64,000 nucleotides of DNA from Saccharomycopsis phalli (GCA_020342235.1 CP073218.1:1426001-1490000), one strand, 5' to 3'; shown: positions 25,953-35,911, counted from the stretch's first letter. The notes: generated from the sequence alone by a model not told the origin. Program-made: numbers and translations.

Positions 25953-28900
25953 ATGGCCAAGAAGAATGCCACAAAGGCTGCAAAAGCCAAGTTGAAGCTC
26001 GCCGAGGGAGATTCGGGCAACAAGAAGATGGAGCACAAGATCAAGAGTCCCAAAATGCAAGAATTGCGCAAGATGTTTGAGTCTAATAACGAAGAGTCGA
26101 TCGTAGCAAAGAAGTTGGATTTCAGAAAGAAAGAGATCCCAAAGCATGTGCCAGAGGCCCAAAAGGAAGAGCCGGAAAGACCCCAAGTGGCAGAAGAGCC
26201 TGAGGTGGATATTGACGAAAGCAGTATCGAGGAAGGTGACTTTGCGTTTGAAGATCCAAAGGCCACGCGAAAGTCGGTTTCTGAGAGTGAAGACGACGAC
26301 TTTGAGATGGTTGCTGGATCCCAAGCACCAGTGACTCCAGAACCACCGAGAAATGAGACCGATAAGGTGAAAGGGCTTGATGCAAATGGAGGATCAACTA
26401 CAAAGCTGACTCCAGAAATCAGTACTTCAGCAGATCCAGTGACGGCTACAAAGGAAAATATAGGTGAAACGAGGGACACAAAGATGGCCAAGACGAAAAA
26501 TCCAAGCATAGCTAAGGAGACGAGCATATCAGAGGAGACAAATACAGCTAAAGAGGAGACAAAGGTTGCTAAGGAGACAAATACAACTAAAGAGGAGACA
26601 GAGATTGCTAAGGAGACAAATACAGCTAAAGAGGAGACAGAGATTGCTAAAGAGACAGGCATTGCTAAAGAGGAGACAAATATTGCTAAAGAGGAGACGA
26701 ACACAGCTACAAAGGAAATTGGTGCCAAAGACGCGACTGACAATGCCAATACCAAAGATGCCAAAGAAATTGACATTAATATCCAAGATGCCGACACCCT
26801 TGAGGAAAAGAGGGGCTTGGTACCTGAAAACGGATTTGATTCGGTGGATCAAACCAGTTTCACATCTGTGACAGACGAGGATGCCAGCTTCAAGTCGTTT
26901 GATCCTCTGGAAGTATCTTCTGCGGCTTCTTTCCGCGATTCTACCGAGACCCAAGTGTATACCAATTCTGTTGAATCGCTAGTTGTGGGTAAATCCAAAG
27001 ATCAGAAGCCAGGTAGAGAAATGAAGAGCCGAGAATTAGTCAAGGGTGAAGAAATTTCCAAAAGGAGCGTTGAAGAGTTGTCTAAGGATGAGCCAGTTGG
27101 GAATGAGCCAGTTGGGAATGAACCAGTTGGGAATGAACCAGTTGGGAATGAACCAGTTGGGGATGTGTTGGTTGGTGAAAAATCAGTTGGTGAAAAATCA
27201 GTTGGTGAAAAACCAGTCAAAGATAAAATGGCCAAAGATTTAGTGATAGATGACAAAGTCAAAGATACCCAAGTCAATACACAAGTCAATGATAAAGGCA
27301 AATCACAGGTTGAAAATCAAAAAGACATTTTTATCGACTCTGTTGCAAGTTCCAATCTTCAGCTGGAAGACGCGAACCTGCATAAAAAGAGCCCTGATAA
27401 TACCCAGGACTTGTCGGAATCTATACAGACAATCACTATGGCGAGTTCCCTGAATCAGACGGATTTACCTGGTAATCATGCTATCAAGCAAAGTACAGAT
27501 TCAAAGACAAAAGATCCAAGTATAAATCACTTTGAAAGCCCGGAGGAGCGCCATTTGAGCCCAGTGAAACGTTCATTTGTTCCTATGAATCAAAATACTG
27601 TCCAAGTTGCCAAGAGTCCAGTGGAGAAATTGACTCATTTCAAGTCACCAAAACTTTCACAGAGTCCTTCCCCCGGGCAAATGTCCGACCATATATCAGT
27701 AGCAGACTCCAAGATGAATGTAAAAGAGTCGTTTCAGCTTGCTTCAGAGCCTGTTGAAAAGTCCGAGGGATCGGGAAACTTAAAATCACCAAACTTAAAA
27801 TCGCAAAACCCGCTAGACTCGGTGAAAAATCCAAAACCGGAAAGTCCAAAACCGGAAAGCCCATCCATATTGCTGGAAAAATCTGCCCCAGTAACTTTGA
27901 AGAAACCAGTGCAAAAAAGCTCCAAGAAACCAGTCCCTGAAAGTTTGAAGAAACTAGATGCAGAACAGTTAGGGCAGTCGGATGTAAATTCAGATATCCC
28001 TCTATCTTTTGAGCCAGTTTCAGACAGCCAGGAAAAGTCTATTAAGAAGTCAGAACCGGTTGCTGAAAGACCGGAAGAGGTTGAAAATCCAGAAAGCGTG
28101 AAGCCAGAAAGCGTGAAGCCAGAAAGTGTGAAGCCAGAAAGTGTGAAGCCAGAAAGTATAAATAAACAAGCTGCAAAATCGCCAACTGTCCAGTCACCCA
28201 TCAAAAGTCTGGGAAAGTCCAAGTCCAAATCCCCAATTCTCCTCTCCTTCAACTCGGTCCCAGGGTCCATAAGTTCAACGTTGGGAAAATCGCAGATCTC
28301 AAACTCGCTCCGCAAGAATTCAGACCAATCTGCCATTGTCTCACCCTCGTTCGAGTCGGTTGTCTTAGATCCGGAACCACTCACCTCCATTGAACCACCA
28401 AAATCCCTGGGAAATCCAGCTCCTTTGGAGCTTCCAGGGGAAAGCTCATTCGCCTATGAGACACCAGATAACCTGCTCATCGAGTCGCCGAGCATCACGC
28501 CCCAAGAATCGTCTAGAATTACGCATCAGGTGGCTTCCAGAAACTCGCGAAGCAACAGCGGAACGTCGCCTCGAATCAAGCAATTCATCAAGGCTGCGTC
28601 GCCAACCGTGGCGTTGTTTTCCCCGAAATTCGGCAAGCGGAATGACTCTCCGAGAAAGCACCTTTCAGAGATATCGGTAAAACCGGGAGCACCAAGTCTT
28701 CTTTCACCGAGCATTACGTCTCCGTCGTCGTGGATTCCACCTTCGCCAACCACAAGAGCCAATACAAACACGGAAATGAAACGCTTGTATCACGACCGGT
28801 CGGCATATCCAGCTACTCTCGGCGACATTCCGCTTCCAAGTCACCATATCAACCGGAAAAAGTTCCCTGATACGTTGAAATTTGACGAGTCCAAGAATCT

Positions 28901-30848
28901 TGTGTTTGCAGTGTGTCTCTGTGACTTCAACCACTTGCGGGGTCCTGAGATCGAATACTGGATCGACGAAAACGGAAGCATTGATATCAACGACGAACTA
29001 GCCAACAAGGAGATTCTCAGCAACAAGTGGCCACTTCTTCCATTCCAGGCTCTTCCTGACGGATCGCATGACTTTGAGGAGACGTTTTCGTACTTCAACA
29101 TCTTATATGACGAGCGAACAGGAAAGTCGCTCAATAACATCTGCGACCCGGGAGACTATCATAGTTTGGTTGAATACAACGAAGAGGATAGAATCACAAG
29201 CGGCGACTTGGATCGGATCATGCGTCACAACCGAGAGACAGAGAGTGATTTCAACCGGGACTTGATTGAGTTCAATGACAACGTGAGTACACTTTGGGCA
29301 ATCTCGTGTGTCCGACAAATTGCCACGGACGAATTGGTGAACGTGGATAATTTTACGCGGTCTTCGGTGAACAAGTCGATTGTTGTGATTTGCCGACAGC
29401 CAATTTTTGGTCAGTTGAAGGAGAAACTCAGTATTATCACCAAGTCGTTCTTTCTTCAAAAGGACTTTGCCGACAAGTCGATTTTGCGTATCCTCTATGA
29501 TAATCTCGTGAATCTCTACCATGTCGAGCCGCTTCAGGACAAGTTGCTGCTTAAGGACGAATTCCGTGGAGGCTCAAACAGCATTCTCAAGGAAAATGAC
29601 TTCTATCTGAATCTCAGAATCAAGGAGTTTGTCCGGAAGTTCAAGCGCAATGCCTTGGTCATCTTCAAAGCGGTTTTGCTTGAACAGCGTATTCTCTTTT
29701 TCTCCAAGAACATTGAGCTTCTCTGTAAGATGCAGTTTGCGGTCATTGCGCTTATCCCGAACCTTATTACAAACTTAAATGACTGTGGTTCGCCGTACTT
29801 GAACTTCAACGAGTTTAACTTGCTGAAATCGCTCAACCTCAAGACATCTAATCGATACTCGCTTCTTACATTTTTGGGTCTTCCATTGCAAGTTTTTGGG
29901 TTTAGCGGCGTCTTTATTCCATATATTCCGCTTCAACAGCTTGATGACATTGTCCAGCGGGACAAAATAACCCACTATGTTATAGGAACATCCAATGACT
30001 TGCTCTTGTCACAAAAGAGCAAGTACTGCGACTTGTTTGTCAACTTGGATACGGATACAGTGGAGTTTCCATCAAGTAGTCTCCAGGAAGTGTCAATGTT
30101 GAGCAGTCTTGACAAGAAGTTTATCGACTTGGTCAGCAAAAACGTCGATCATTTCAACCAGGACGACCAGTTGGAGTTTAACGGCTCCGATGATTATGTG
30201 CGGATCATGTTTGAGGATTACTTGCTCGGCTTGATTTCCTCCATCAAGTACGACAAGTTTCTCAACAAATTGGGCTATCAAACGATCCTGGAAACATCTC
30301 CAGACTCTCCAAGAAAGGGCAAGATTGTTAACCAGTCGATGCTAGTACCGGGAGTCGACATTGATAATATCAGCAACTTCAACCCGAAGTTTGTGACCAA
30401 GTGGCTTGGCACGTTGAACTATCACATTTTTGACAAGTTCACTGACAATGAGATTTTCTATATCTTCGATCCGCTCCACTATGCTCTGACAGAGATGTTC
30501 ACCAGGCAGTACGGCGAGTTCTATACGGTATACAACAAGAACTTGTTGGATGGGTTGAGTTACTTGCGGACCAACGTCCAGACAAAGCTCCAGAACACCT
30601 CGTTGATTAGGGGGTCTTCTGATCGGTCGCTGAAGATCCACGACAATGTGAGCGACATGTCTTCGGCACGAAGTAGTGCGATAAAGGGGAGTATGATGGA
30701 CTCGGGGAGCTTTTCAATGGACGATGTGGCGGCATTGAATAGCATGAACGACGAGATTGAGTTGCGCAATAAGATGGCCAAAAAAGAAGAGAAGAAGCCG
30801 GAGGAGAAGGGTAGTTGGATGTCGTGGAGCAGCTGGGTGAAGAAGTGA
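25953..30848 (+). CDS. AVL9: Avl9-type DENN-related protein with a very long disordered N-terminus
   Basis: Avl9 acts in exocytic cargo transport from the Golgi and belongs to the DENN-like superfamily of Rab regulators. The 1631-aa product carries the Avl9 homology region from about residue 980 to 1540: NLVFAVCLCDFNHLRGPEIEYW, LLPFQALPDGSHDFEETFSYF, then TLWAISCVRQI and NKSIVVICRQPIFGQLKEKL, all diagnostic. S. cerevisiae Avl9 is 764 aa and starts near this domain. The first roughly 970 residues here are low-complexity, Lys/Glu/Ser/Pro/Thr-rich and contain three blocks of tandem repeats (AKEET at about 180-255, NEPVG at about 377-425, KPESV at about 712-735). The C-terminus ends in a basic and Trp-rich tail (WMSWSSWVKK). 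There is no stop or frameshift between tail and domain, so the extension looks translated. Confidence 0.9.
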   Translation: MAKKNATKAAKAKLKLAEGDSGNKKMEHKIKSPKMQELRKMFESNNEESIVAKKLDFRKKEIPKHVPEAQKEEPERPQVAEEPEVDIDESSIEEGDFAFEDPKATRKSVSESEDDDFEMVAGSQAPVTPEPPRNETDKVKGLDANGGSTTKLTPEISTSADPVTATKENIGETRDTKMAKTKNPSIAKETSISEETNTAKEETKVAKETNTTKEETEIAKETNTAKEETEIAKETGIAKEETNIAKEETNTATKEIGAKDATDNANTKDAKEIDINIQDADTLEEKRGLVPENGFDSVDQTSFTSVTDEDASFKSFDPLEVSSAASFRDSTETQVYTNSVESLVVGKSKDQKPGREMKSRELVKGEEISKRSVEELSKDEPVGNEPVGNEPVGNEPVGNEPVGDVLVGEKSVGEKSVGEKPVKDKMAKDLVIDDKVKDTQVNTQVNDKGKSQVENQKDIFIDSVASSNLQLEDANLHKKSPDNTQDLSESIQTITMASSLNQTDLPGNHAIKQSTDSKTKDPSINHFESPEERHLSPVKRSFVPMNQNTVQVAKSPVEKLTHFKSPKLSQSPSPGQMSDHISVADSKMNVKESFQLASEPVEKSEGSGNLKSPNLKSQNPLDSVKNPKPESPKPESPSILLEKSAPVTLKKPVQKSSKKPVPESLKKLDAEQLGQSDVNSDIPLSFEPVSDSQEKSIKKSEPVAERPEEVENPESVKPESVKPESVKPESVKPESINKQAAKSPTVQSPIKSLGKSKSKSPILLSFNSVPGSISSTLGKSQISNSLRKNSDQSAIVSPSFESVVLDPEPLTSIEPPKSLGNPAPLELPGESSFAYETPDNLLIESPSITPQESSRITHQVASRNSRSNSGTSPRIKQFIKAASPTVALFSPKFGKRNDSPRKHLSEISVKPGAPSLLSPSITSPSSWIPPSPTTRANTNTEMKRLYHDRSAYPATLGDIPLPSHHINRKKFPDTLKFDESKNLVFAVCLCDFNHLRGPEIEYWIDENGSIDINDELANKEILSNKWPLLPFQALPDGSHDFEETFSYFNILYDERTGKSLNNICDPGDYHSLVEYNEEDRITSGDLDRIMRHNRETESDFNRDLIEFNDNVSTLWAISCVRQIATDELVNVDNFTRSSVNKSIVVICRQPIFGQLKEKLSIITKSFFLQKDFADKSILRILYDNLVNLYHVEPLQDKLLLKDEFRGGSNSILKENDFYLNLRIKEFVRKFKRNALVIFKAVLLEQRILFFSKNIELLCKMQFAVIALIPNLITNLNDCGSPYLNFNEFNLLKSLNLKTSNRYSLLTFLGLPLQVFGFSGVFIPYIPLQQLDDIVQRDKITHYVIGTSNDLLLSQKSKYCDLFVNLDTDTVEFPSSSLQEVSMLSSLDKKFIDLVSKNVDHFNQDDQLEFNGSDDYVRIMFEDYLLGLISSIKYDKFLNKLGYQTILETSPDSPRKGKIVNQSMLVPGVDIDNISNFNPKFVTKWLGTLNYHIFDKFTDNEIFYIFDPLHYALTEMFTRQYGEFYTVYNKNLLDGLSYLRTNVQTKLQNTSLIRGSSDRSLKIHDNVSDMSSARSSAIKGSMMDSGSFSMDDVAALNSMNDEIELRNKMAKKEEKKPEEKGSWMSWSSWVKK
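26520..26715. repeat. Coding repeats AKEET in AVL9
   Basis: Units of GCTAAAGAGGAGACA plus short spacers repeat about ten times in frame and encode IAKEETN and IAKETN segments. They are almost identical at DNA level, which suggests recent expansion. Confidence 0.85.
27083..27225. repeat. Coding repeats GNEPV and GEKSV in AVL9
   Basis: 15-bp units GGGAATGAACCAGTT (five copies) are followed by GGTGAAAAATCAGTT (three copies). All are in frame and nearly identical. Confidence 0.88.
28092..28160. repeat. Coding repeats KPESV in AVL9
   Basis: 15-bp units AAGCCAGAAAGTGTG occur about five times in frame and give KPESVKPESV. The first copies have GCGTG in place of GTGTG. Confidence 0.88.
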
Positions 30849-31576
30849 TGGGTAGGTAAGTTGCTGAACCGTCAAAGTAGCTAGTGTGTAACTGATAGCG
30901 TTATATCCTTGCTTGTATATATAGAATGCATGATTCCTAGAGGTTTAGTTGTATATCAAGAGACAATTGTCACAATATCCAACTCGTGTATTTGATGTCT
31001 TTTAGTGGTTTGGACTATTTATTTCCGAGTGCCTTGATCTAGGTTTTGTTTTATATTTGTAAATTGGCCGATGCAAATTAATTTGAAATCTCTTTGAAAT
31101 TTGAAACATACAGACAGCTCCGGAAGCCAAAACTGATGGACCATCTCTCCAATTGAACTTGTAGATGATTAGTACGGGTTGGAATAATATGTTAAAGTTT
31201 GGCCATGAGCATTTGTGTGGGTATAATGTGGTATTTTCGTTACTCAGAACATGGAAAGTAGAATGCTAGTCAAGGCAAGAAATGGAATTTCCAAGTAGAA
31301 AAGCCGCCAGGATCTAATAAAGTGGAAAGCTAGTTTGTTTTATATGTAGTTTATCATGCTGATATAAAAAGGAATGGATATTCGCAGTATTACAAGATTA
31401 TTGAACACACATTGGTGAAGGTATATACCAGGAGAGCAAATAAAATCTGTCTAGACACTATGGCAATTACTTGGACATATTCAATTACTTATAGATCCAT
31501 ATTCACTTATAGAGCACATGCCACCATGTGGTTGGCCATTTTGCTTACATGAGATTATTCCCAATTGACTTTTTTC
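30849..31576. other. Intergenic region
   Basis: About 730 bp of unique AT-rich DNA with no gene recognised. An ATG at 31527 opens an 8-codon upstream ORF (ending TGA) 25 nt before the next gene's start, a possible translational control element. Confidence 0.5.
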
Positions 31577-32281
31577 ATGTCGCAAATCAAAGGAGTGATA
31601 GCCAAAGGCTTCCAACTCTTCTATTGCAACGGCGGATTCCGGCTCCCTCTTTTGTACCAATGCGAGCAATTCAGCATCAAGCACGTGCCGCGGTTCCATT
31701 ATTTAACCATGTACCAGAAATCGTCGCCGGTGTCGGTATTGTTTGAGTACAACCCCAAGGAAAAAGTCGTGTTCAATATGCGGCCAAACAAGTTAAAGGT
31801 TGCCGATAAGGACAAGAAAACCTTCAGCCGGTTGTTGGAGAAGTATTATCGCGACCAGGACCCTTTGACCTACAGTTTTTATCGGCGGAGTGCCAGTACT
31901 TTTATGAAGCGTGTATTTGCGGAGCACTTACCGAACAACGTCAAGTTCCATGGGGTGTATATATTCCGGTTTCTTGTTGTGCCAAAGCCGGAAAACCATG
32001 ACGACTTTATACATAATTTCAAGAAGGCGTTGGGCAAAGTGCAGCTGAATGAGAAGCAAAGGGCCCAGTGTGCGGAATGGAACAAGAAGCTTTTGCTGGT
32101 TTTTGCAAAGGACTTGGAGCTGCGCAGAAGCATGGTCGGTGTGCTTGGACCGGATAAGTTCTTGCAGATTATTGAGGAGAACTTGACGAGGAATGATTTT
32201 TATCGGTTGAGATGTCATGAAACTGCAGGAGGGAAGCTGGGAAGGACGGTTGAAAAGGGGAAGAAATGGGAAGAAGCTTGA
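31577..32281 (+). CDS. Unrecognised 234-aa protein, probably mitochondrial
   Basis: No domain was recognised. The protein is basic overall and starts MSQIKGVIAKGFQLFYCNGG, a positively charged and amphipathic N-terminus without acidic residues, compatible with mitochondrial import. The middle (KTFSRLLEKYYRDQDPLTYS, then FYRRSASTFMKRVFAEHL) and the last third are helical and Lys/Arg-rich. Its size and the spacing of the Leu/Tyr/Phe/Arg cluster weakly resemble S. cerevisiae Irc19/Rrg4 (230 aa, respiratory growth), but the likeness is too weak to name it. It is a real gene by length, codon regularity and a clean ATG (31577). Confidence 0.7.
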   Translation: MSQIKGVIAKGFQLFYCNGGFRLPLLYQCEQFSIKHVPRFHYLTMYQKSSPVSVLFEYNPKEKVVFNMRPNKLKVADKDKKTFSRLLEKYYRDQDPLTYSFYRRSASTFMKRVFAEHLPNNVKFHGVYIFRFLVVPKPENHDDFIHNFKKALGKVQLNEKQRAQCAEWNKKLLLVFAKDLELRRSMVGVLGPDKFLQIIEENLTRNDFYRLRCHETAGGKLGRTVEKGKKWEEA

Positions 32282-32924
32282 ATGGTGTGTGAGTGGGTAA
32301 AGACGAGGTACTTTGTGCTATGCTGATGGGTAGGAGTGGGTGTGGGGGTTGGAAGAGAACGAGTAATTATTAGGAGTGGGTGTGGAGATTAGAAGAGAAT
32401 GAGTAATTATTAGGAATGGGTGCGAAGATTAGCAATAGTATGAAATATTGCTAGAAGCATTGGCTAGCTTAGCAGTTGCCAGATGTCAATGAATAAAATA
32501 TAGTAATTCCAGTTTACAAATTCAGTCATGAGATGTCGCTGATTACGAGAAAAAGTCCCATGGATTATGAAAACATGGGCAATGTGCGAATAGGGTTACC
32601 ATGTGTAGAGGGAATACAAAGGGCAGCAGATGGCGATGTTACTTTTGGAATGTTGTATTGTGCTTTTCTAGCATTTTGAGCGTATTGCATTGGTTGGCAC
32701 TACGATTATAAAAGCGCTGACAAGAGACTTTGGCAATGGCACAGATTGGTTGATTTTTGATTGACGGACTTTGGATTGAAAGGCATGCTGAATAACTAGT
32801 GGTAGCACCATTGATGGAGTACGTTGAATGTTGTAAATGGGGTTTGTGAATCGGGCATGATATTAAACTAGGTTATTGAGTCAGGTGAGAAAGGTGAACT
32901 GACGACAGAAAGCTGGATAAATGG

Positions 32925-33245
32925 AAATTGGATGAATGGAAACTGGTAATAGAAAACTGCATGAATCGAAAGCTGATAATAGAAAGCTGATAATAGAAAA
33001 CTGATAATAGAAAACTGATAATAGAAAGCTGATAATAGAAAACTGATAATAGAAAGCTGATAATAGAAAGCTGATAACAGAAACCTGGATGAATAGAAAG
33101 CTGATAATAGAAATGTGATAAATGGAAACTGGTAATAGAAAACTGGATAAATAGAAAACTGGATAAATAGAAAACTGGATAAATAGAAAACTAATAATAG
33201 AAAACTGGATAAGTAGAAAACTGAACAAATGGAAACTGATACATG
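32925..33245. repeat. 14-bp minisatellite, about 20 copies
   Basis: Unit GATAATAGAAAACT with frequent variants GATAATAGAAAGCT and GATAAATAGAAAACTG (14-16 bp) fills about 320 bp. Because of the unit length, long Phe/Leu/Ile/Ser-rich frames stay open on the minus strand. They should not be called genes. Confidence 0.9.
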
Positions 33246-33499
33246 GAAACTGATGATAGAAACGGATAATAGCATTGATTTACATCGACATTAATGAGAA
33301 TTACTGGAGAAACCAAGATTATTATGACAAGGTGCAACCAAGGTCCCAAATGCAGACATGCATAACAAAATGGTATGCAACAAGGGAAGATCCCATACAT
33401 TGGAAAGAATATAAATGGCGGTAAATAGCATGGTAAAATAATGAGAATTGGATTATCCATACTAGCAATGTATGGAAGTCATTGAAGCGAGAATACGAC

Positions 33500-33612
33500 A
33501 GACGATGCTAAGAATCAAATAGGGTGGACGATGCTAAGAATCAAATAGGGTGGACGATGCTAAGAATCAAATAGGGTGGAAGATGCTAAGAATCAAATAG
33601 GGTGGATAAGGC
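33500..33612. repeat. 26-bp minisatellite, about 4 copies
   Basis: Unit ATGCTAAGAATCAAATAGGG plus TGGACG, with one copy reading TGGAAG. Diverged copies continue to about 33650. Confidence 0.9.
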
Positions 33613-33959
33613 TAATCAATTAGGATAATGAGGTTAATCAATTAGGATGGACGTTGGTTTGATCTGGCAGTATTAGCTAAGCCATGACAGATGCGAATAC
33701 TGACAAAACAGTAAATGGGCAGAGGGAAATAGTATACAATAGCCAGGATATGCCAGGTGAGGTAGAGATGGCCAGCGTTGCCAGAAATAATATCGTGTCA
33801 GATACCCTGATTTTTCAGCAGTGATTCGCCAAACCATTACTGCACTGGGACGTGCATACTGAATAAAAAGAAAAGGCACTTGATGGGTATCCAGATGCAC
33901 ACTTGGAGAAACATATGCTGGTGCGGTAAAGTAGATTTGTAGATTGAAACGGGTAAAAG

Positions 33960-34065
33960 GAAATGGATAAGGAGTTGACTAGAGGCGAGTAAAAGGCGAG
34001 CAAAAGGCGAGTAAAGGTAAGTAAAAGGCGAGTAAAGGTGAGCAAAAGGCGAGTAAAGGTGAGTG
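33960..34065. repeat. GCGAGTAAAAG repeats
   Basis: About nine copies of GCGAGTAAAAG or GTGAGTAAAGG, 10-12 bp each, are related in sequence to the array after the Trax gene (GTGAGTAAAGAG). Confidence 0.8.
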
Positions 34066-34283
34066 ACAAGTTGACAAGCACTACAAGTTTACCAAAGCAG
34101 GACACGCTAGACCAAAGTTCTCTAGCTGATAATATGCATTCCATGGCGGCACGTTTGCTAAAGTGAGACATGGCATGTGAATACCTCAACATGACCGATG
34201 CATACACGTCATGAGAATACAATGGGGCATCGCAAAGTGTATTAAAAATATATGAAAACGAACTAAAGAGAAAGCCACAGGCT

Positions 34284-34469
34284 CTATGCTGCCGACTGGT
34301 ACGCGAGAAGCGAAGCCGGACAGTCGCCGGTTTGCAAGAAATGGGTGAGCACGTCGGTGGAGGATGTGACGGTGAGGACCTTTGTCATGTAGTAAGTGGT
34401 GGCGACGTCCCTCTTTTCCTCCAGGACATTGAGAGCAGCAGCGATTGAAAGGAGCAACAAGAAACGCAT
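34284..34469 (-). CDS. Small secreted protein precursor with Kex2 site
   Basis: The 61-aa product starts MRFLLLLSIAAALNVLEEKR. This is a classic short signal peptide followed by a dibasic EEKR site (K19-R20) for the Golgi protease Kex2. Cleavage would leave a mature peptide of 41 residues (DVATTYYMTKVLTVTSS... to QSAA) with one cysteine. The EKR-DV(A/V)T...TVTSS pattern is common at the mature N-terminus of fungal cell-wall mannoproteins, so this could be a small wall protein, a degraded copy of one, or a signalling peptide. A TATATATA element (34493-34500) lies 24-31 bp upstream of the chosen ATG. A longer frame to 34562 exists but its ATG lies upstream of the TATA element. Confidence 0.5.
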   Translation of the reverse strand: MRFLLLLSIAAALNVLEEKRDVATTYYMTKVLTVTSSTDVLTHFLQTGDCPASLLAYQSAA

Positions 34470-34573
34470 GGCATTGTTGCGGATGGGAGAGGTATATATA
34501 GGAGCGATGCAGCCTGCTGCGGCCCGGTGCAGGCAGCTGGAGGATAAAAGTCCATGAAACACGCTACGCTACC
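34470..34573. promoter_or_regulatory. Divergent promoter, 104 bp
   Basis: This separates the secreted-precursor gene (minus) from the 445-aa gene (plus). It contains TATATATA at 34493-34500 and a GC-rich stretch with CTGCTGCGGCCC at about 34510-34525. Confidence 0.5.
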
Positions 34574-35911
34574 ATGAAGGAAGACTTGGAGTACAGCAGT
34601 AACGACGTGGCAGGGCTCCAGCGGCACTTTCTCAGGAAGTTCCAGATCCTCTTGGACGACCAGCACAAGCGGAAGGAGATCATTGGCCAGATCCAGGCGA
34701 TTGCACGGGCAAAGCACTACGACTTGACTTCCAAGCCCAAGATCTGTAACGAGTTGTCCAAGTATGAGTGGTTTGTCGCGAGCGACGAGCCCAGCTTGGT
34801 CGACGCGCTCTACTACTTGTATTTCTGGGCCCTTCTCAAGGGAAAATACATTCTTGATGACATCTCCAGCGACTCCATCCTGAAGTTGAAGAAGAAGCGC
34901 AGCTTCACGTTTGAGTCGCCGCTCAAGTCCGCCATCGAGAACCACCATAGCCATACCCGGTTCGAGGTCGACATTCTCAAGGCAAAAAAGCTGGTGGGCG
35001 ACTTGCGGACCCAGTTTGCGAAAATCATCCAGGACGAAGCCCACGCGTCGCCAATTCGCGCAAACGTCACTCCAGCCTCGTCACCAGTGTCGAAAAAGTT
35101 TGTCAGCTCGCCCAAATTCTCCACCCCGCTCTCGTTCAACATCACCGAGTTGAATCTCGTCGAGTCGCCCTACATCAAAAACGTGCTCCGCTTCAAGTTC
35201 GATGTCGCCGCATACTTGACCGTGCTCATTGACCACTACAATCTCTCGAGCGAGCTCCTCCCGTTGCAGTTTCTTCTCGACCACTTGCCGCCGCCAAGCA
35301 TCCTCACCAGGAACAACGGCATCAACTACGACATCGCAAAGCGCGTCCCTGGCTACCAGTACCTCTGGTTGATTGCCGAAAACAAAATCAGCAGCTCCTG
35401 CTCCAGCCACTTGCACTTTGTCCACCAGCTTCTCACCGAGCATCTTGCCTCGGGGCTTGTCTGGGACTTTCACAGCGTATATCAAACCAGCGGCAAGCTT
35501 GCCTCGGCTGCTGTCTTGGGACGTGCCGACCGGTTCCTGAACTTGGGCAAGACCTTGAACAACTTGTTGGTCGAGTTTTATGGCCGGGCCGAGCGCGACG
35601 ACATTGTAAAAAAGTACAACCAGGACCCGCAGAACCAGGTCAAGATTGGCATCAAGTTTCCCCAGGCAAAGTTCCAGGCGTGGAAGCTCTGGGACGAGTT
35701 GGACTTTGTGGCCTTGAACAACTTTATCGTGCGATCTGGTGGTGGCAGAATGCGTGACAAGCAGGAGGAGTACCGGATGTTGAAGGATGGCGAGAGCATG
35801 ACGTATTTTGCCTGGGACATGGAGGAGGATAAAAAGGTGGAGAGGGTGTATACCAAGCGGGCGAGTGAGGTGGATGGAGACATTGAGGTGGATGGAGATA
35901 TTGAGACGTAG
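34574..35911 (+). CDS. Unrecognised 445-aa protein
   Basis: No family was recognised. The protein looks folded in two parts: an N-terminal helical region (about residues 1-100: LQRHFLRKFQILLDDQHKR, then LVDALYYLYFWALLKGKYIL) and a C-terminal region from about 195 to 430 rich in Leu, Tyr and Trp (FKFDVAAYLTVLIDHYNL, VPGYQYLWLIAENKI, KFQAWKLWDELDFVALNNF). They are joined by a Ser/Pro-rich linker with SP/TP sites (ASPIRANVTPASSPVSKKF). There is no signal peptide or clear transmembrane helix. Codon use is GC-rich and regular, so the gene is real. The last residues (EVDGDIEVDGDIET) come from an 18-bp repeat that continues past the stop codon. Confidence 0.8.
   Translation: MKEDLEYSSNDVAGLQRHFLRKFQILLDDQHKRKEIIGQIQAIARAKHYDLTSKPKICNELSKYEWFVASDEPSLVDALYYLYFWALLKGKYILDDISSDSILKLKKKRSFTFESPLKSAIENHHSHTRFEVDILKAKKLVGDLRTQFAKIIQDEAHASPIRANVTPASSPVSKKFVSSPKFSTPLSFNITELNLVESPYIKNVLRFKFDVAAYLTVLIDHYNLSSELLPLQFLLDHLPPPSILTRNNGINYDIAKRVPGYQYLWLIAENKISSSCSSHLHFVHQLLTEHLASGLVWDFHSVYQTSGKLASAAVLGRADRFLNLGKTLNNLLVEFYGRAERDDIVKKYNQDPQNQVKIGIKFPQAKFQAWKLWDELDFVALNNFIVRSGGGRMRDKQEEYRMLKDGESMTYFAWDMEEDKKVERVYTKRASEVDGDIEVDGDIET

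Larger units (their letters stand above)
32282..34283. other. 2-kb intergenic region rich in tandem repeats
   Basis: No gene was recognised. The long open frames on the minus strand here are products of repeats. It holds a 14-bp array (32925-33245), a 26-bp array (33500-33612) and AAAAGGCGAGTAAAGGTGAG-type repeats (33960-34065). The neighbouring genes are convergent. Confidence 0.6.

Noticed and set aside
32868-33275. 135- and 115-codon minus-strand frames rich in Phe/Leu/Ile/Ser
   Set aside because: They lie entirely in the 14-bp minisatellite.
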